Source of the DNA: Perlucidibaca aquatica
GTDB lineage: Bacteria; Pseudomonadota; Gammaproteobacteria; Pseudomonadales; Moraxellaceae
NCBI RefSeq assembly: GCF_001676655.1
Contig: NZ_LZDB01000003.1
Coordinates: 1-64,000 of the forward strand
Length of the DNA: 64,000 nt
Direction: 5' to 3'
Of this stretch, positions 37,044 through 45,133 are shown piece after piece. Made by a program: the position numbers and the translations under genes. Each line of letters starts with the position of its first letter. Position 1 is the stretch's first letter. Under the pieces are notes generated by a model. The model searched no databases, was not told the DNA's origin, and worked only from the letters and a program-made list of their open reading frames with translations.

Positions 37044-38873
37044 CTAATCCTTAGGTGGCTCTGAAGGGGTTACTGAGGGTGGTTCAGAAGGAGCCTCTTT
37101 TGTCTTTTTGGCCGCCCGACTATCACTCTCAAAGAGCCCCTCTAATTCACGCATGGCCTGTTTGGCGCTCTCCACCAATGCCGATTCGTTCTTGTAAATC
37201 GCTTGCTGTCTTAGCATGAGTTGATCGTCATACTCTCTAAATCGGTTAACGCTCAGGTCAGCACTAACCTTGTTAAAACCAATGTTAATTAAGACATCTC
37301 TGGCCATTTCTAAGCTGGTACCCAAGGTTTCACGATGCACCACATTAATGCCGAGATCCATGAGTCGATAGGCATGCATGCGATCGCGAGCTCGCGCGAA
37401 GATTGGTAGTTTAGGGAAGTAGTGGCGAACGATTTGCGCCGTGCGTAGCGACTCTTCAACATCGTCGATGGCGAGTACCATTAGTTTTGCTTTTGCAGCG
37501 CCAGCGGCCTCTAGCAATGCCAAATTATCGAGCTTGCCGTAGAAGACGGGATTTCCGAATCGACGCACAAAGTCGACTTGGCGTGCGCTGCTTTCCAAGG
37601 CGACGAACTGAATTCGATGGACGCGCAAAACGCGGGCGATGATTTGTCCGACACGACCAAAGCCGGCAATGATGACCTCATGCTCTGGCATGTCCTCGAG
37701 TGAATCAAACTTGCGTTCTTCGCGCCCATTCCAATGCGTTTCCAGAACATGCTCTAAGAGCCAAAAACCAATAGGTGTTAATGCCATCGAGAGCGTGACA
37801 ATGAGTACGAGGCTCTCGCCTAAGGTGGATGACATCAGCCCGAGGCCGACAGCGCTGGTAAACACAATAAATGCAAACTCCCCACCTTGCGGAAGCGTGA
37901 CGCCTAGGCGAATAGAGGTTTGCAGGTCGTTGCCATGCCAGCGCCCTAAGAGACCCAATATTAGTCCCTTAGCAAGCATCAAGCCGAGTGCGCCCAAAAT
38001 GATCCACTGGGGCTTTTCGGTTAACAGGGGCAGGTTGGCGGTCATGCCCACCGACATAAAGAATAGACCGAGCAAGAGCCCTTTAAACGGTTGGATTTGA
38101 GCTTCTAGTTCGTGTCGATATTCACTGTCGGCTAGCAACATTCCCGCCAAGAATGCGCCTAGCGACATGGAGAGATGGATGGAGTCCATCAGCCAAGTCA
38201 CGCCCACGATAATGAAGAGCGCGGTACCTGTGAACAGCTCGGGTGTATGACTGTTTGCGATGAAGCGGAAGGCGGGTCGCACGAGAAAGCGGCTGGCCAG
38301 AATAAGGCCGGCGAATGCCAATAGAACGGGGCCCCAATTGGGGATGTCGTGCTCTGCGGAACCACTTGTGGCCAGCAGCGGCATTAGCGCTAGCAAAGGG
38401 ATTACGGCCAAATCTTGAAAAAGCAAAATAGCAAACGCTTGTCGGCCATGACGGGCGCTTAGCTGATTTTTTTCGGCCAGTAACTGAAGGGCAAACGCCG
38501 TTGAGGACATCGCCAGACCCGCACCGGCGATGAGGCTGACCGTTGGGCTTTCGCCCCATAGCCAGAGTATGCCGCCGAGCAACACGGTGGTAACGACCAC
38601 CTGGAGGCCACCCAGGCCAAAAACAGAGCGCCTTAGTACCCATAGTCGACTGGGCTCTAGCTCTAGTCCGATTAAAAACAGCAGCATGGCCACGCCGTAT
38701 TCAGCAATTTCGACCACGACGGTCGTATTCTCGATGAAGCCGGAGACATGTGGCCCAATCAAAATGCCGGCAAGTAAATAGCCGATGACCGCCGGCAGGC
38801 CGCTGCGCTTGGCCAGTGGCACCACAATGAGTGCAATGCCCAAAAGAAAAGCGATGGATTCAATACCGTGCAT
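37044..38873 (-). CDS. KefB/KefC-type cation:proton antiporter (CPA2)
   Basis: A 609-residue inner-membrane protein. The N-terminal part (about 1-385) has about twelve helices of the CPA2 antiporter fold with IGYLLAGILIGPHVSGFIE, LLFLIGLELEP and the regulatory-loop pattern YRHELEAQIQPFKGLLLGLF that matches the HALESDIEPFKG loop of KefC. A TrkA-N/RCK nucleotide-binding domain follows from about 397 (EVIIAGFGRVGQIIARVL). The C-terminal tail is charged and Ser/Pro/Glu-rich. KefB/C export potassium during electrophile stress under glutathione control; that role is family-based. No KefF/KefG ancillary gene is beside it. Confidence 0.9.
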   Translation of the reverse strand: MHGIESIAFLLGIALIVVPLAKRSGLPAVIGYLLAGILIGPHVSGFIENTTVVVEIAEYGVAMLLFLIGLELEPSRLWVLRRSVFGLGGLQVVVTTVLLGGILWLWGESPTVSLIAGAGLAMSSTAFALQLLAEKNQLSARHGRQAFAILLFQDLAVIPLLALMPLLATSGSAEHDIPNWGPVLLAFAGLILASRFLVRPAFRFIANSHTPELFTGTALFIIVGVTWLMDSIHLSMSLGAFLAGMLLADSEYRHELEAQIQPFKGLLLGLFFMSVGMTANLPLLTEKPQWIILGALGLMLAKGLILGLLGRWHGNDLQTSIRLGVTLPQGGEFAFIVFTSAVGLGLMSSTLGESLVLIVTLSMALTPIGFWLLEHVLETHWNGREERKFDSLEDMPEHEVIIAGFGRVGQIIARVLRVHRIQFVALESSARQVDFVRRFGNPVFYGKLDNLALLEAAGAAKAKLMVLAIDDVEESLRTAQIVRHYFPKLPIFARARDRMHAYRLMDLGINVVHRETLGTSLEMARDVLINIGFNKVSADLSVNRFREYDDQLMLRQQAIYKNESALVESAKQAMRELEGLFESDSRAAKKTKEAPSEPPSVTPSEPPKD

Positions 38874-38981
38874 AGTGACTGTTTCTCCTCAGGCTTGATT
38901 TGTATCACAGCATGCAAAGAAACGGATGACGGCTGACGCAACTTGGCGATGGTCTGAGCGCCCAAGTGCGCTGACTGACGC

Positions 38982-38987
38982 TATAAT
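38982..38987 (+). promoter_or_regulatory. TATAAT element upstream of ppa
   Basis: A perfect -10 hexamer 36 bases before the ppa ATG. No good -35 lies at 16-18 bases upstream, so the promoter would depend on something else or be weak on its own. Confidence 0.4.
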
Positions 38988-39023
38988 GCGCAGCAACTAC
39001 CACCCTGCACCTGAGGCCTAGAC

Positions 39024-39548
39024 ATGAGCTACAACCAGATTCCTGCCGGCAAAGATGTTCCTAACGACATTTATGTTGTGATCGAAATTCCGGCCAACCA
39101 CGCCCCTATCAAGTACGAAATTGACAAGGATGCCGATGCGCTCTTTGTTGACCGCTTTGTTGGCACCGCCATGTTCTATCCGGCGAACTACGGCTATATC
39201 CCAAACACCCTGTCGGAAGATGGCGATGCGCTCGACGTGCTCGTAGTCACGCCGTATCCGGTGGTGCCAGGTGCCGTCATTCGCTGCCGCCCGGTTGGTA
39301 AGTTGAAGATGGAAGATGAGTCTGGCATTGACGCCAAACTGATCGCTGTTCCGCACGACAAGCTCACGCCACTGTACAAGCACGTGAAGGAATACACCGA
39401 CCTGCCCGAGCTGCTGCTCAAGCAAATCGAGCATTTCTTTGCGCACTACAAGGATCTGGAGCCAGGCAAGTGGGTCAAAATCACGGGCTGGGAAGGCGCA
39501 GACGTAGCTAAAGAAGAAATTCTTAAGTCCATCGAAGCTGCGAAGTAA
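39024..39548 (+). CDS. ppa: Inorganic pyrophosphatase
   Basis: A 174-residue family I soluble pyrophosphatase that hydrolyses PPi to two phosphates in the cytosol and pulls biosynthetic reactions forward. Visible: [28 protein letters not shown] and the metal-binding DGDALDVLV motif. Length is close to E. coli Ppa (176). It is flanked by its own promoter element and terminator. Confidence 0.97.
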   Translation: MSYNQIPAGKDVPNDIYVVIEIPANHAPIKYEIDKDADALFVDRFVGTAMFYPANYGYIPNTLSEDGDALDVLVVTPYPVVPGAVIRCRPVGKLKMEDESGIDAKLIAVPHDKLTPLYKHVKEYTDLPELLLKQIEHFFAHYKDLEPGKWVKITGWEGADVAKEEILKSIEAAK

Positions 39549-39556
39549 GCCACTGG

Positions 39557-39593
39557 CGGGAAACAGAATTTTTCTGTTTCCCGTTCACTTTTT
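39557..39593 (+). terminator. Intrinsic terminator after ppa
   Basis: CGGGAAACAGA (39557-39567) pairs perfectly with TCTGTTTCCCG (39573-39583), an 11-bp stem. TTCACTTTTT follows. Eight bases after the ppa stop. Confidence 0.85.
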
Positions 39594-39652
39594 CTGGTGC
39601 AATGCCGAAAAAGTGAACGATGAGTCACAAATAGTTTAATCACCTTGTTTTA

Positions 39653-39696
39653 TTGTCTGACAATTTATTGCCTGCCTTTTGATCTCCCTCCATAAG
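39653..39696 (+). promoter_or_regulatory. Candidate promoter and small palindrome before the repeat-protein gene
   Basis: TTGCCT (39668-39673) and CATAAG (39691-39696) are 17 bases apart. Just upstream an interrupted palindrome TTGTC-T-GACAA lies at 39653-39663 and could be an operator. The transcript would have a leader of about 75 bases ending in a strong AAGGAGAT site. Confidence 0.4.
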
Positions 39697-39777
39697 ATGC
39701 GTTCCAAGGATGCAGACATCAACGACGCCGTCGCTGAGTGCATTCAAGATTTTCCAACCTCGTTAAGGAGATGAAAA

Positions 39778-40179
39778 ATGGGTGAACTCAAGAACCTCGT
39801 TGCTGACAACCAGGATATCGTTGTTCGTGTAAAGGCCGCTGGCCGTCAGGCTGCAATGGCTGGTTTGGGTCTGGTTGAAGTACTGAAGGCTGAAGGCGAA
39901 AAGCTGCAAGCCATTGACTTCAACGCCAAGGGCGAAGAACTGAAAGCCAAGGCTCTCGAACTCAAGACCAAGCTGCAAGCTGTAGATGTTAAAGCTGAAG
40001 TAGAAGGCCTCAAGGCTCTCGACCTGAACGCTAAAGCAGAAGAGCTGAAGGCTCTGGCTGTAGAACTGAAGGGCAAGGTTCTGGCTGTAGACGCTAAAGC
40101 CGAAGTTGAAAAGCTGCTGGCTGACGTACAGAAGTTATTTGCTGAGCTGGTCGCTAAGGGCGAACAGCGCGCTGCCTAA
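39778..40179 (+). CDS. Ala/Lys/Glu-rich helical protein with 35-residue tandem repeats
   Basis: A 133-residue protein with no signal peptide and no cysteine. Residues 43-77 and 78-112 form an imperfect 35-residue tandem repeat (core AKxEELKAxAxELKxK then AVDxKAEVE), which predicts long amphipathic helices or a coiled coil. The N-terminus (MGELKNLVADNQDIVVRVKA) resembles phasin-like or helical scaffold proteins only in general character. Codons are those of the ribosomal genes (AAG, GAA, CTG, GCT), the ribosome site AAGGAGAT is strong, and the gene has its own promoter and terminator. It is therefore probably abundant. Function unknown. Confidence 0.85.
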   Translation: MGELKNLVADNQDIVVRVKAAGRQAAMAGLGLVEVLKAEGEKLQAIDFNAKGEELKAKALELKTKLQAVDVKAEVEGLKALDLNAKAEELKALAVELKGKVLAVDAKAEVEKLLADVQKLFAELVAKGEQRAA

Positions 40180-40199
40180 GCCTAGAGCTTAGTTGCGCC

Positions 40200-40219
40200 G
40201 ATCGCCCTCACGGGCGATC
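40200..40219 (+). other. Hairpin downstream of the repeat-protein gene
   Basis: GATCGCCC and GGGCGATC form a perfect 8-bp stem over TCAC, 21 bases after the stop. It has no T-run; it may protect the 3' end together with the terminator at 40263. Confidence 0.45.
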
Positions 40220-40262
40220 AACCCCGCGTTCGCTGAACGCAGATGCATGCAGTACCCTCTTG

Positions 40263-40288
40263 GGGCGGCGCTAGCCGCCCTTTTTTTT
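40263..40288 (+). terminator. Intrinsic terminator after the repeat-protein gene
   Basis: GGGCGGC (40263-40269) pairs with GCCGCCC (40274-40280) over GCTA, followed by eight T (40281-40288). Strong rho-independent terminator. Confidence 0.92.
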
Positions 40289-40301
40289 GAAAAAAACTGA
40301 C

Positions 40302-41270
40302 TTAAAGCGCGCCGACTCGTTGGGCTACCCAGGCTTGATCTGCGTCGCTTAACGCGTGATATCCCGCTTGCAGGTTGTGCCATGATTTGGCCGGATACTT
40401 TTGCGCGGGTTGTGCAAAGTCATGGCCCTGTAAATTGACTGAGAAGGGCGTGTCCGCTCCCTGACTCAATGCGGCAGCATTGGCCCTGGCCCACGGTAAG
40501 TAGGTGGCGGCAAGTTCATGTTCAAGCACCGGTAGCAACGTGCTTTCTAGGCTCTCCCAGCCTTCACAGGCTCCTTGGCCCAGCCCTGCAGGAGTCATGC
40601 AGCGCTCCACCCACGCGGCTAAGTGGGTGAAAGGCTGTAATCGTGAGCGCGGCGTGGGGTCGCTATAAAGTTCGTAGTACAAACTGCCCAATCCCAGATC
40701 GGCAGCACTGAGTTGCTCGCCAAAAATAAACGAGCGCGATGCCAGATGGGCATTAAGTCGCGTAGCACTTTCCTGTAAATAGCGTTCGAGCAGGGGCTTG
40801 TTGGCCTCGGTACAACCCAAAGGCGCGCTTCGCGTCATCAAATGATTGCTAATTAAGGTGGCAAACTTGCTCGGATCGACGCCGGGCGGCACGCTAGCGG
40901 TGGCAATACGCATCCCCGCATCAATTCGGTCTGCTTCATAGTTCCAGCGATAATGAAACATGGGCTTCACCAGCCATTCGTCTGCGGCTTCTTCAAGGGC
41001 ATTGGATAAAAAGTTCAACACCGGGTCCGCTAAGCGAATACTGGGGCTGGGGTGCGCTGCTTCGAGGTAGTCGAGCATGGGCGTGGAGTCTTGCATGGCG
41101 CCGCCAGGGGTAAGCAATAAGGGAATCAGAGGAACCTTGGCGTGCTCACGAAACTCAGCCTCGTTAGCTTGCGACCGGAGCACCCACTCGAAGGGCAATT
41201 GCTTGAAACGGAGCAGGGCGCGGACCTTGACGGAATAGGGTGAAACTTCCATGCCAAATAAACGGTACAT
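40302..41270 (-). CDS. Glutathione S-transferase family protein
   Basis: A 322-residue protein with an N-terminal thioredoxin-like GST domain (about 1-80: MYRLFGMEVSPYSVKVRALL, VPLIPLLLTPGGAMQDSTPM with the cis-proline and the glutathione-contacting DS/ST motif) and an extended all-helical C-terminal domain (LSAADLGLGSLYYELYSD). It is about 100 residues longer than a typical bacterial GST, the extra sequence lying at the C-terminus. A bacterial-type catalytic serine or cysteine near residue 10 could be Ser10. Substrate unknown. Confidence 0.85.
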   Translation of the reverse strand: MYRLFGMEVSPYSVKVRALLRFKQLPFEWVLRSQANEAEFREHAKVPLIPLLLTPGGAMQDSTPMLDYLEAAHPSPSIRLADPVLNFLSNALEEAADEWLVKPMFHYRWNYEADRIDAGMRIATASVPPGVDPSKFATLISNHLMTRSAPLGCTEANKPLLERYLQESATRLNAHLASRSFIFGEQLSAADLGLGSLYYELYSDPTPRSRLQPFTHLAAWVERCMTPAGLGQGACEGWESLESTLLPVLEHELAATYLPWARANAAALSQGADTPFSVNLQGHDFAQPAQKYPAKSWHNLQAGYHALSDADQAWVAQRVGAL

Positions 41271-41397
41271 AGTTGAAATCTCTCTGGATGACTTGTGAGT
41301 CGAGCCTATTGGGTTTGTTTACGGTATGGAATAGTCTGCTGTTCAAGTTTTAGCTGCATTTCGCCAAAAAATAAAAATAAACGAGAAGGAATCTGGG

Positions 41398-42384
41398 ATG
41401 AAAATTAACGCAGCAGCCATTCTCCTCGGTGTCACCTTGGCAGCACAGGCCCAGGCTCAAACCTTTTGTGTTTATGACCCGACGGGCGCTCAAGGCCCGG
41501 GCTTCGCGTTTGCTAAAGATTATGCGCTGGCTGCTAAGGCATGGGGTGTCAGTATCGTTTTAAAGGCCTACACCGACGAACGCGTGGCATCCGAGGATTT
41601 CAAGGCAGGGCAGTGTGATGGCGTGGCAATCACGGGGCTGCGTGGCCGCCAGTACAACAATTATGTCGGCAGTATTGATTCCATTGGTTCCGTGCCTTCA
41701 TACCGGCATTTGCGCACCGTGCTTCAGGTGTTAGCGAGTCCGCAAAGCGAAGCTAATATGAAGAGTGGTGCTTATGAAGTTGTCGGCGTTTTTCCGCTAG
41801 GGGCGGCCTATGTTTTTGTGCGAGATCGCAGCATTAACTCCATCGAGAAAGCGGCAGGCAAAAAAATTGCGGTACTGGATTTTGATAAGTCGCAAGCAAA
41901 ACTCGTGCAACAGCTAGGGGCACAACCTGTCTCTTCAGACATCACCAACTTCACCACCAAATTTAATAATGGTCAGGTCGATATAGTGGCGGCCCCGGGC
42001 ATCGCCTATAAACCGTTTGAAATGTACAAAGGGCTGGGCACTACGGGAGCGATTTACCGATTCCCGTTAATTCAGCTCACGGGCCATATGATTGTGCGCA
42101 GTGAGAGATTCCCCGCGGGCTTTGGTCAGAAGTCGCGTAGCTTTGTGCTCACGCAATTGGATCGCGCAGATGCCACGATTAAGCAAGCGGAAGACGGAAT
42201 TCCCGCTAAGTACTGGCTGGACTTGAGCGAAGTAGATAAAGAAAAATACACGCTGATGATGCGAGAAGCGCGGATTCAGCTCACCAAGGATGGCTTTTAC
42301 CATCCGAAAATGATGAGTCTCTTAAAGAAGATTCGCTGCAAAATTGAGCCCAGCGCAGCCGAGTGCGCCGATACCATCGAGTAA
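41398..42384 (+). CDS. AdeT-like putative periplasmic solute-binding protein (DUF6091)
   Basis: A 328-residue exported protein. The signal peptide (MKINAAAILLGVTLAAQAQA) precedes QTFCVYDPTG. The body has the look of a bilobal solute-binding protein (CDGVAITGLRGRQYN, AGKKIAVLDFDKSQAKLV, VDIVAAPGIAYKPFE). The pattern fits the DUF6091 family that includes the proteins called AdeT in Acinetobacter, which were linked to efflux but have no transmembrane pump features. No transporter gene adjoins it. AAGGA lies about ten bases before the ATG. Ligand unknown. Confidence 0.72.
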   Translation: MKINAAAILLGVTLAAQAQAQTFCVYDPTGAQGPGFAFAKDYALAAKAWGVSIVLKAYTDERVASEDFKAGQCDGVAITGLRGRQYNNYVGSIDSIGSVPSYRHLRTVLQVLASPQSEANMKSGAYEVVGVFPLGAAYVFVRDRSINSIEKAAGKKIAVLDFDKSQAKLVQQLGAQPVSSDITNFTTKFNNGQVDIVAAPGIAYKPFEMYKGLGTTGAIYRFPLIQLTGHMIVRSERFPAGFGQKSRSFVLTQLDRADATIKQAEDGIPAKYWLDLSEVDKEKYTLMMREARIQLTKDGFYHPKMMSLLKKIRCKIEPSAAECADTIE

Positions 42385-42391
42385 TTACTCC

Positions 42392-42889
42392 CTAGGGGGC
42401 TTTGGATTGGCGTTGTAAGTGCCGCCACTGCCAAGGTGGCATGCGCTCCTGCTCTGGTAGTGCCCAAAGTCCCAGCGCTTGCTTTCGGGCTTCCTGCTCG
42501 TCGAGTAGTAGCGCTGGTCGTTTTAAGTGGCGGCGATAAACCCAAGCCGCTCCTTGGCGCACCATTTCCGCATTGATATCAACCCCATCTGCTCGAACTT
42601 GGCCCACGATGCGGCCATATTGATCAATATCGATCACGGTGACTTCTACCGTCTTTTTCAATGCCAGCGACACCAAAAGCTGTTTGGCGCGATGGCCATA
42701 GGGCTGGGCTTTTTCCGGGCTATCAATTTCAGCCAGCCTGACTTTGATGCGCTGATAATCAGCATCGATCAGGGTCAGCGTGTCGCCATCCGCAATATGG
42801 ATGACTCGGCCATTGAGCACCGATGTGGCGTAGGCCGGGGGTGCAAGGCTACAGAACAGGACTAGGAATAACGCTAAGAGTGGCTTCAT
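42392..42889 (-). CDS. Thermonuclease (SNase) family exported nuclease
   Basis: A 165-residue staphylococcal-nuclease-like protein. A signal peptide (MKPLLALFLVLFCSLAPPAYA) precedes the OB-fold domain with ADGDTLTLIDA, the catalytic pattern RLAEIDSPEKAQPYG and DQYGRIVGQV (matching Arg35, Asp40, Glu43 and Arg87 of SNase), and GAAWVYRRH. It should cut DNA/RNA in the periplasm or outside. ATG 42889 is preferred; a longer in-frame reading would start inside the tRNA terminator. It is convergent with the AdeT-like gene, eight bases apart. Confidence 0.88.
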   Translation of the reverse strand: MKPLLALFLVLFCSLAPPAYATSVLNGRVIHIADGDTLTLIDADYQRIKVRLAEIDSPEKAQPYGHRAKQLLVSLALKKTVEVTVIDIDQYGRIVGQVRADGVDINAEMVRQGAAWVYRRHLKRPALLLDEQEARKQALGLWALPEQERMPPWQWRHLQRQSKAP

Positions 42890-42906
42890 AACGCTAGGCT
42901 CAAAAA

Positions 42907-42937
42907 CAAAAAAGGCCAGCATGGGGGCTGACCTTTT
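42907..42937 (-). terminator. Terminator of the tRNA-Met gene
   Basis: On the minus strand AAAAAGGTCAGC and GCTGGCCTTTTTT form a stem with one mismatch, followed by a T-run. It lies 38 bases after the tRNA 3' end and before the nuclease gene, so the nuclease needs its own promoter or readthrough. Confidence 0.75.
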
Positions 42938-42974
42938 TGTCGCAAACGCCAACCCATGGGTGGGAGTGCAAAGA

Positions 42975-43051
42975 TGGTGGCTACGGCTGGACTTGAACCT
43001 GCGACCCCAGCATTATGAGTGCTGTGCTCTAACCGACTGAGCTACGTAGCC
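42975..43051 (-). tRNA. tRNA-Met (CAT), elongator
   Basis: A 77-base tRNA with the CCA end encoded. Acceptor GGCTACG pairs with CGTAGCC, D arm AGCTCAGTCGGTTAGAGC, anticodon loop CTCATAA (anticodon CAT), T arm with GTTCAAGTC. It closely matches E. coli elongator tRNA-Met (metT). The acceptor begins with a paired G, unlike the mismatched C1-A72 of initiator tRNA, so it is the elongator. Confidence 0.96.
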
Positions 43052-43154
43052 AAGAGGCCGCGAATCTTAGTTTTCGAGTCGCGGCCTGTCAAGGTTTTCA
43101 CGCTATTCTGCCGGTCTAAAACAAGCTTATCGTCCAATGCGACCTAATCTCGTA

Positions 43155-43628
43155 TTAAGTCGCATCCGATTTCTGTGGTTTAAAGTGCACTTCAAACTGC
43201 TCGATTTGCTCCACCGTGAAACCATTGTCTACTGCCTTTTTTACGTAGCGGTGACTTAGCTCACAATTGCCGGTCGGTTGCACCTGCTTTTGTTTAAAAA
43301 TCCCCCAGCCTGAAGTGACAACCGTGGCGCAAACAAAGCGATTGTCATCGCTCTCAAAGATCACTTGCGATTGAGCTTTGTCGTAGCGCAGACCGGGAAT
43401 TGCTACACGATAGTGGTCTGATGTTTCACTTAACGCGTGATAAAAATCGACCTCCACCCAAGCACGCCCTAGCGCCTCGTTAACTACAAAGCTTTTCGAC
43501 TTGGCAGGCTGCATGGAGCTAGCGGGAAGCTTCAGAATGGGCTCAGTACTATTGCTCGCGTGTGCAGCTGAAATTCCAAGCCAAAGACTTGCTAATACAC
43601 CCAAATATCCTCTTGCCATACGATGCAT
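43155..43628 (-). CDS. Small exported protein of unknown function
   Basis: A 157-residue protein with a signal peptide (cleavage likely after AAHA, residue about 24). The mature part has mixed charge, two cysteines about 22 residues apart (FVCATVV and TGNCEL) that could form a disulfide, and the pattern EVDFYHALSETSDHYRVAIPGLRY. GGAG lies about nine bases before the first ATG. It is 17 bases downstream of the NTF2-like gene and likely in its operon. I recognise no family. Confidence 0.7.
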   Translation of the reverse strand: MHRMARGYLGVLASLWLGISAAHASNSTEPILKLPASSMQPAKSKSFVVNEALGRAWVEVDFYHALSETSDHYRVAIPGLRYDKAQSQVIFESDDNRFVCATVVTSGWGIFKQKQVQPTGNCELSHRYVKKAVDNGFTVEQIEQFEVHFKPQKSDAT

Positions 43629-43645
43629 GATTCAACACTCCTGAC

Positions 43646-44251
43646 TTAAGGTTTTACGGGAAGAGATGAGTGATGAAGTACGATTCGTAACGCCCCTTTG
43701 TCATCGCGCACATAACCCCAGGTTTTATCAACGGTCGTGACTTTGCCGGTCTTGTCTGTGAGCAAGACGTTACCCATGGACAGTGCCGTATTGCCATGGA
43801 GTTGAATGGCGACATTACGAATCTCAGCCGAACGCCATCCCTTCAGCGCAAAGCCGCTGTCTTGGGGGTAGCGTTTGTTGTCGCCAACAAAGTAGGCAAG
43901 TGCGCCTTCGCGGGTTGTGCGAAAGGTCTGCGGTGCAGTGGTTAGCGTAGGTTTAAACAGCACCGGACCGTATTGGTAACCATAAGCGGCATCAATAACG
44001 GCGCCAGCAGTTGCCTTTGCTTTTGCAATTCCACCCGACTCATAGTCGCTAGCAATTTTGACTAACGCATTGCCCCAAGCGATTTGGGCAGATAAAACGT
44101 CGGCTTCGGTAATATTGCCGCTGACAACGGGAGCTGAATTACCGGTATGACGGGTGTTTGTTGAATCGGCCAGTGCGGGGCTAGTCAAAGCAAGGCTGCT
44201 TGTTAAGGCCAGTCCAAGTGCAATTTTACGAGAGCTAATTTGCTTCAACAT
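43646..44251 (-). CDS. Exported protein with NTF2-like (SnoaL-type) pattern
   Basis: A 201-residue protein with a signal peptide (cleavage near SPALA, residue 28). The C-terminal half (YFVGDNKRYPQDSGFALKGW, GNTALSMGNVLLTDKTGKV, DKTWGYVRDDKGALRIVLHH) has the strand pattern of cone-fold NTF2-like proteins, which bind small ligands or act as simple enzymes. Similar proteins are sometimes mislabelled phosphoribosyl-AMP cyclohydrolase; no such active site is seen. Divergent from the LuxR-type regulator with a 129-base gap. Confidence 0.65.
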   Translation of the reverse strand: MLKQISSRKIALGLALTSSLALTSPALADSTNTRHTGNSAPVVSGNITEADVLSAQIAWGNALVKIASDYESGGIAKAKATAGAVIDAAYGYQYGPVLFKPTLTTAPQTFRTTREGALAYFVGDNKRYPQDSGFALKGWRSAEIRNVAIQLHGNTALSMGNVLLTDKTGKVTTVDKTWGYVRDDKGALRIVLHHSSLPVKP

Positions 44252-44330
44252 GGGATATCTCCAGAGTCATCCGTCCAGAAGTGGACTGAGATGATTGTTC
44301 ATGCTGCACACTGGTTTTTAGTCTGCCCAT

Positions 44331-44365
44331 TGGCATATATTAATATCTGCTATATGGCATATATT
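44331..44365 (+). promoter_or_regulatory. 11-bp direct repeat in the divergent promoter region
   Basis: TGGCATATATT occurs exactly at 44331-44341 and 44355-44365, a spacing of 24 bases, between the NTF2-like gene (-) and the LuxR-type gene (+). TTGGCA (44330-44335) with TATATG (44351-44356) could be a weak promoter with a 15-base spacer. The repeats are a plausible regulator-binding site, perhaps for the adjacent LuxR-type protein. Confidence 0.4.
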
Positions 44366-44380
44366 GATTGAGCATTACCT

Positions 44381-45133
44381 ATGCAAGATGGCTCTGTTAG
44401 AGCGCTACGTAACGAACTACGTGGCAAGGAAAGTGAGGCCAGCCGGCTAAGACTTCTCGAGTCCAGTGCCTTGGCCTTAGCCAATGCGCCGGATGTAAAG
44501 ATCGCACTGGCAGAGGTGCTGGGCTTGGCCGTTCGCCACCTTGCTGCCGACAGTGGCGTTATTTTAAGTCTAGAGCCGGGTGGCTTAAGCGTGGTGGCTG
44601 CTCAGGGCAATGTCTTGCCGGTGGGCGCGAGAGTTTTGTTGGGCGGCGTGCTCGCAAACGTGATGCAGTCGCCTCATCAACCCCTGTTGCGCGAGCATAT
44701 TGAAAGTCGCTTACGATTAGGCGCGGCGGCAAAAGTAGCCCTGGAGTTGTTACTGCCGTTGCGCTTAACGAATGCTTCTCAAGGCCTGCTGGCCATAATT
44801 TCTGATGGCAGCAACATCCTACCAACGAGCGACGATATCGCTACGATGCAGGCCCTTGGGGTCTTAATCGCCGGCGCTATTCAGCGGCCAAACCCCAGCA
44901 AACCTAAAAGTTCACGACGTGCGGCGGCAACGGCCATGGCCCAGTTGACGCCACGTGAGCAGCAAGTACTGGTGTTACTGCCGCGTGGCTTAAGTAATGC
45001 CGAAATTGCACAGCAATTAGGTATTGCGACGGGAACGGCGAAGATCCATGTTGAACGAATTTTGCATAAGCTCGGGCTAGGCGATCGCACGCAGGCGGCG
45101 GTAAGAGCAGTGGAGTGGGGCTACAAATTATGA
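44381..45133 (+). CDS. GAF-like sensor with LuxR-type DNA-binding domain
   Basis: A 250-residue transcription regulator. Residues about 28-165 look like a GAF sensory domain (SSALALANAPDVKIALAEVL, LLLPLRLTNASQGLLAII). Residues about 188-248 are a LuxR/FixJ helix-turn-helix (LTPREQQVLVLLPRGLSNA, IAQQLGIATGTAKIHVERIL). It has no receiver domain, so it may sense a ligand directly or work with the kinase that follows. Its stop overlaps the kinase start (ATGA). Target genes unknown; the divergent exported genes are candidates. Confidence 0.85.
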   Translation: MQDGSVRALRNELRGKESEASRLRLLESSALALANAPDVKIALAEVLGLAVRHLAADSGVILSLEPGGLSVVAAQGNVLPVGARVLLGGVLANVMQSPHQPLLREHIESRLRLGAAAKVALELLLPLRLTNASQGLLAIISDGSNILPTSDDIATMQALGVLIAGAIQRPNPSKPKSSRRAAATAMAQLTPREQQVLVLLPRGLSNAEIAQQLGIATGTAKIHVERILHKLGLGDRTQAAVRAVEWGYKL

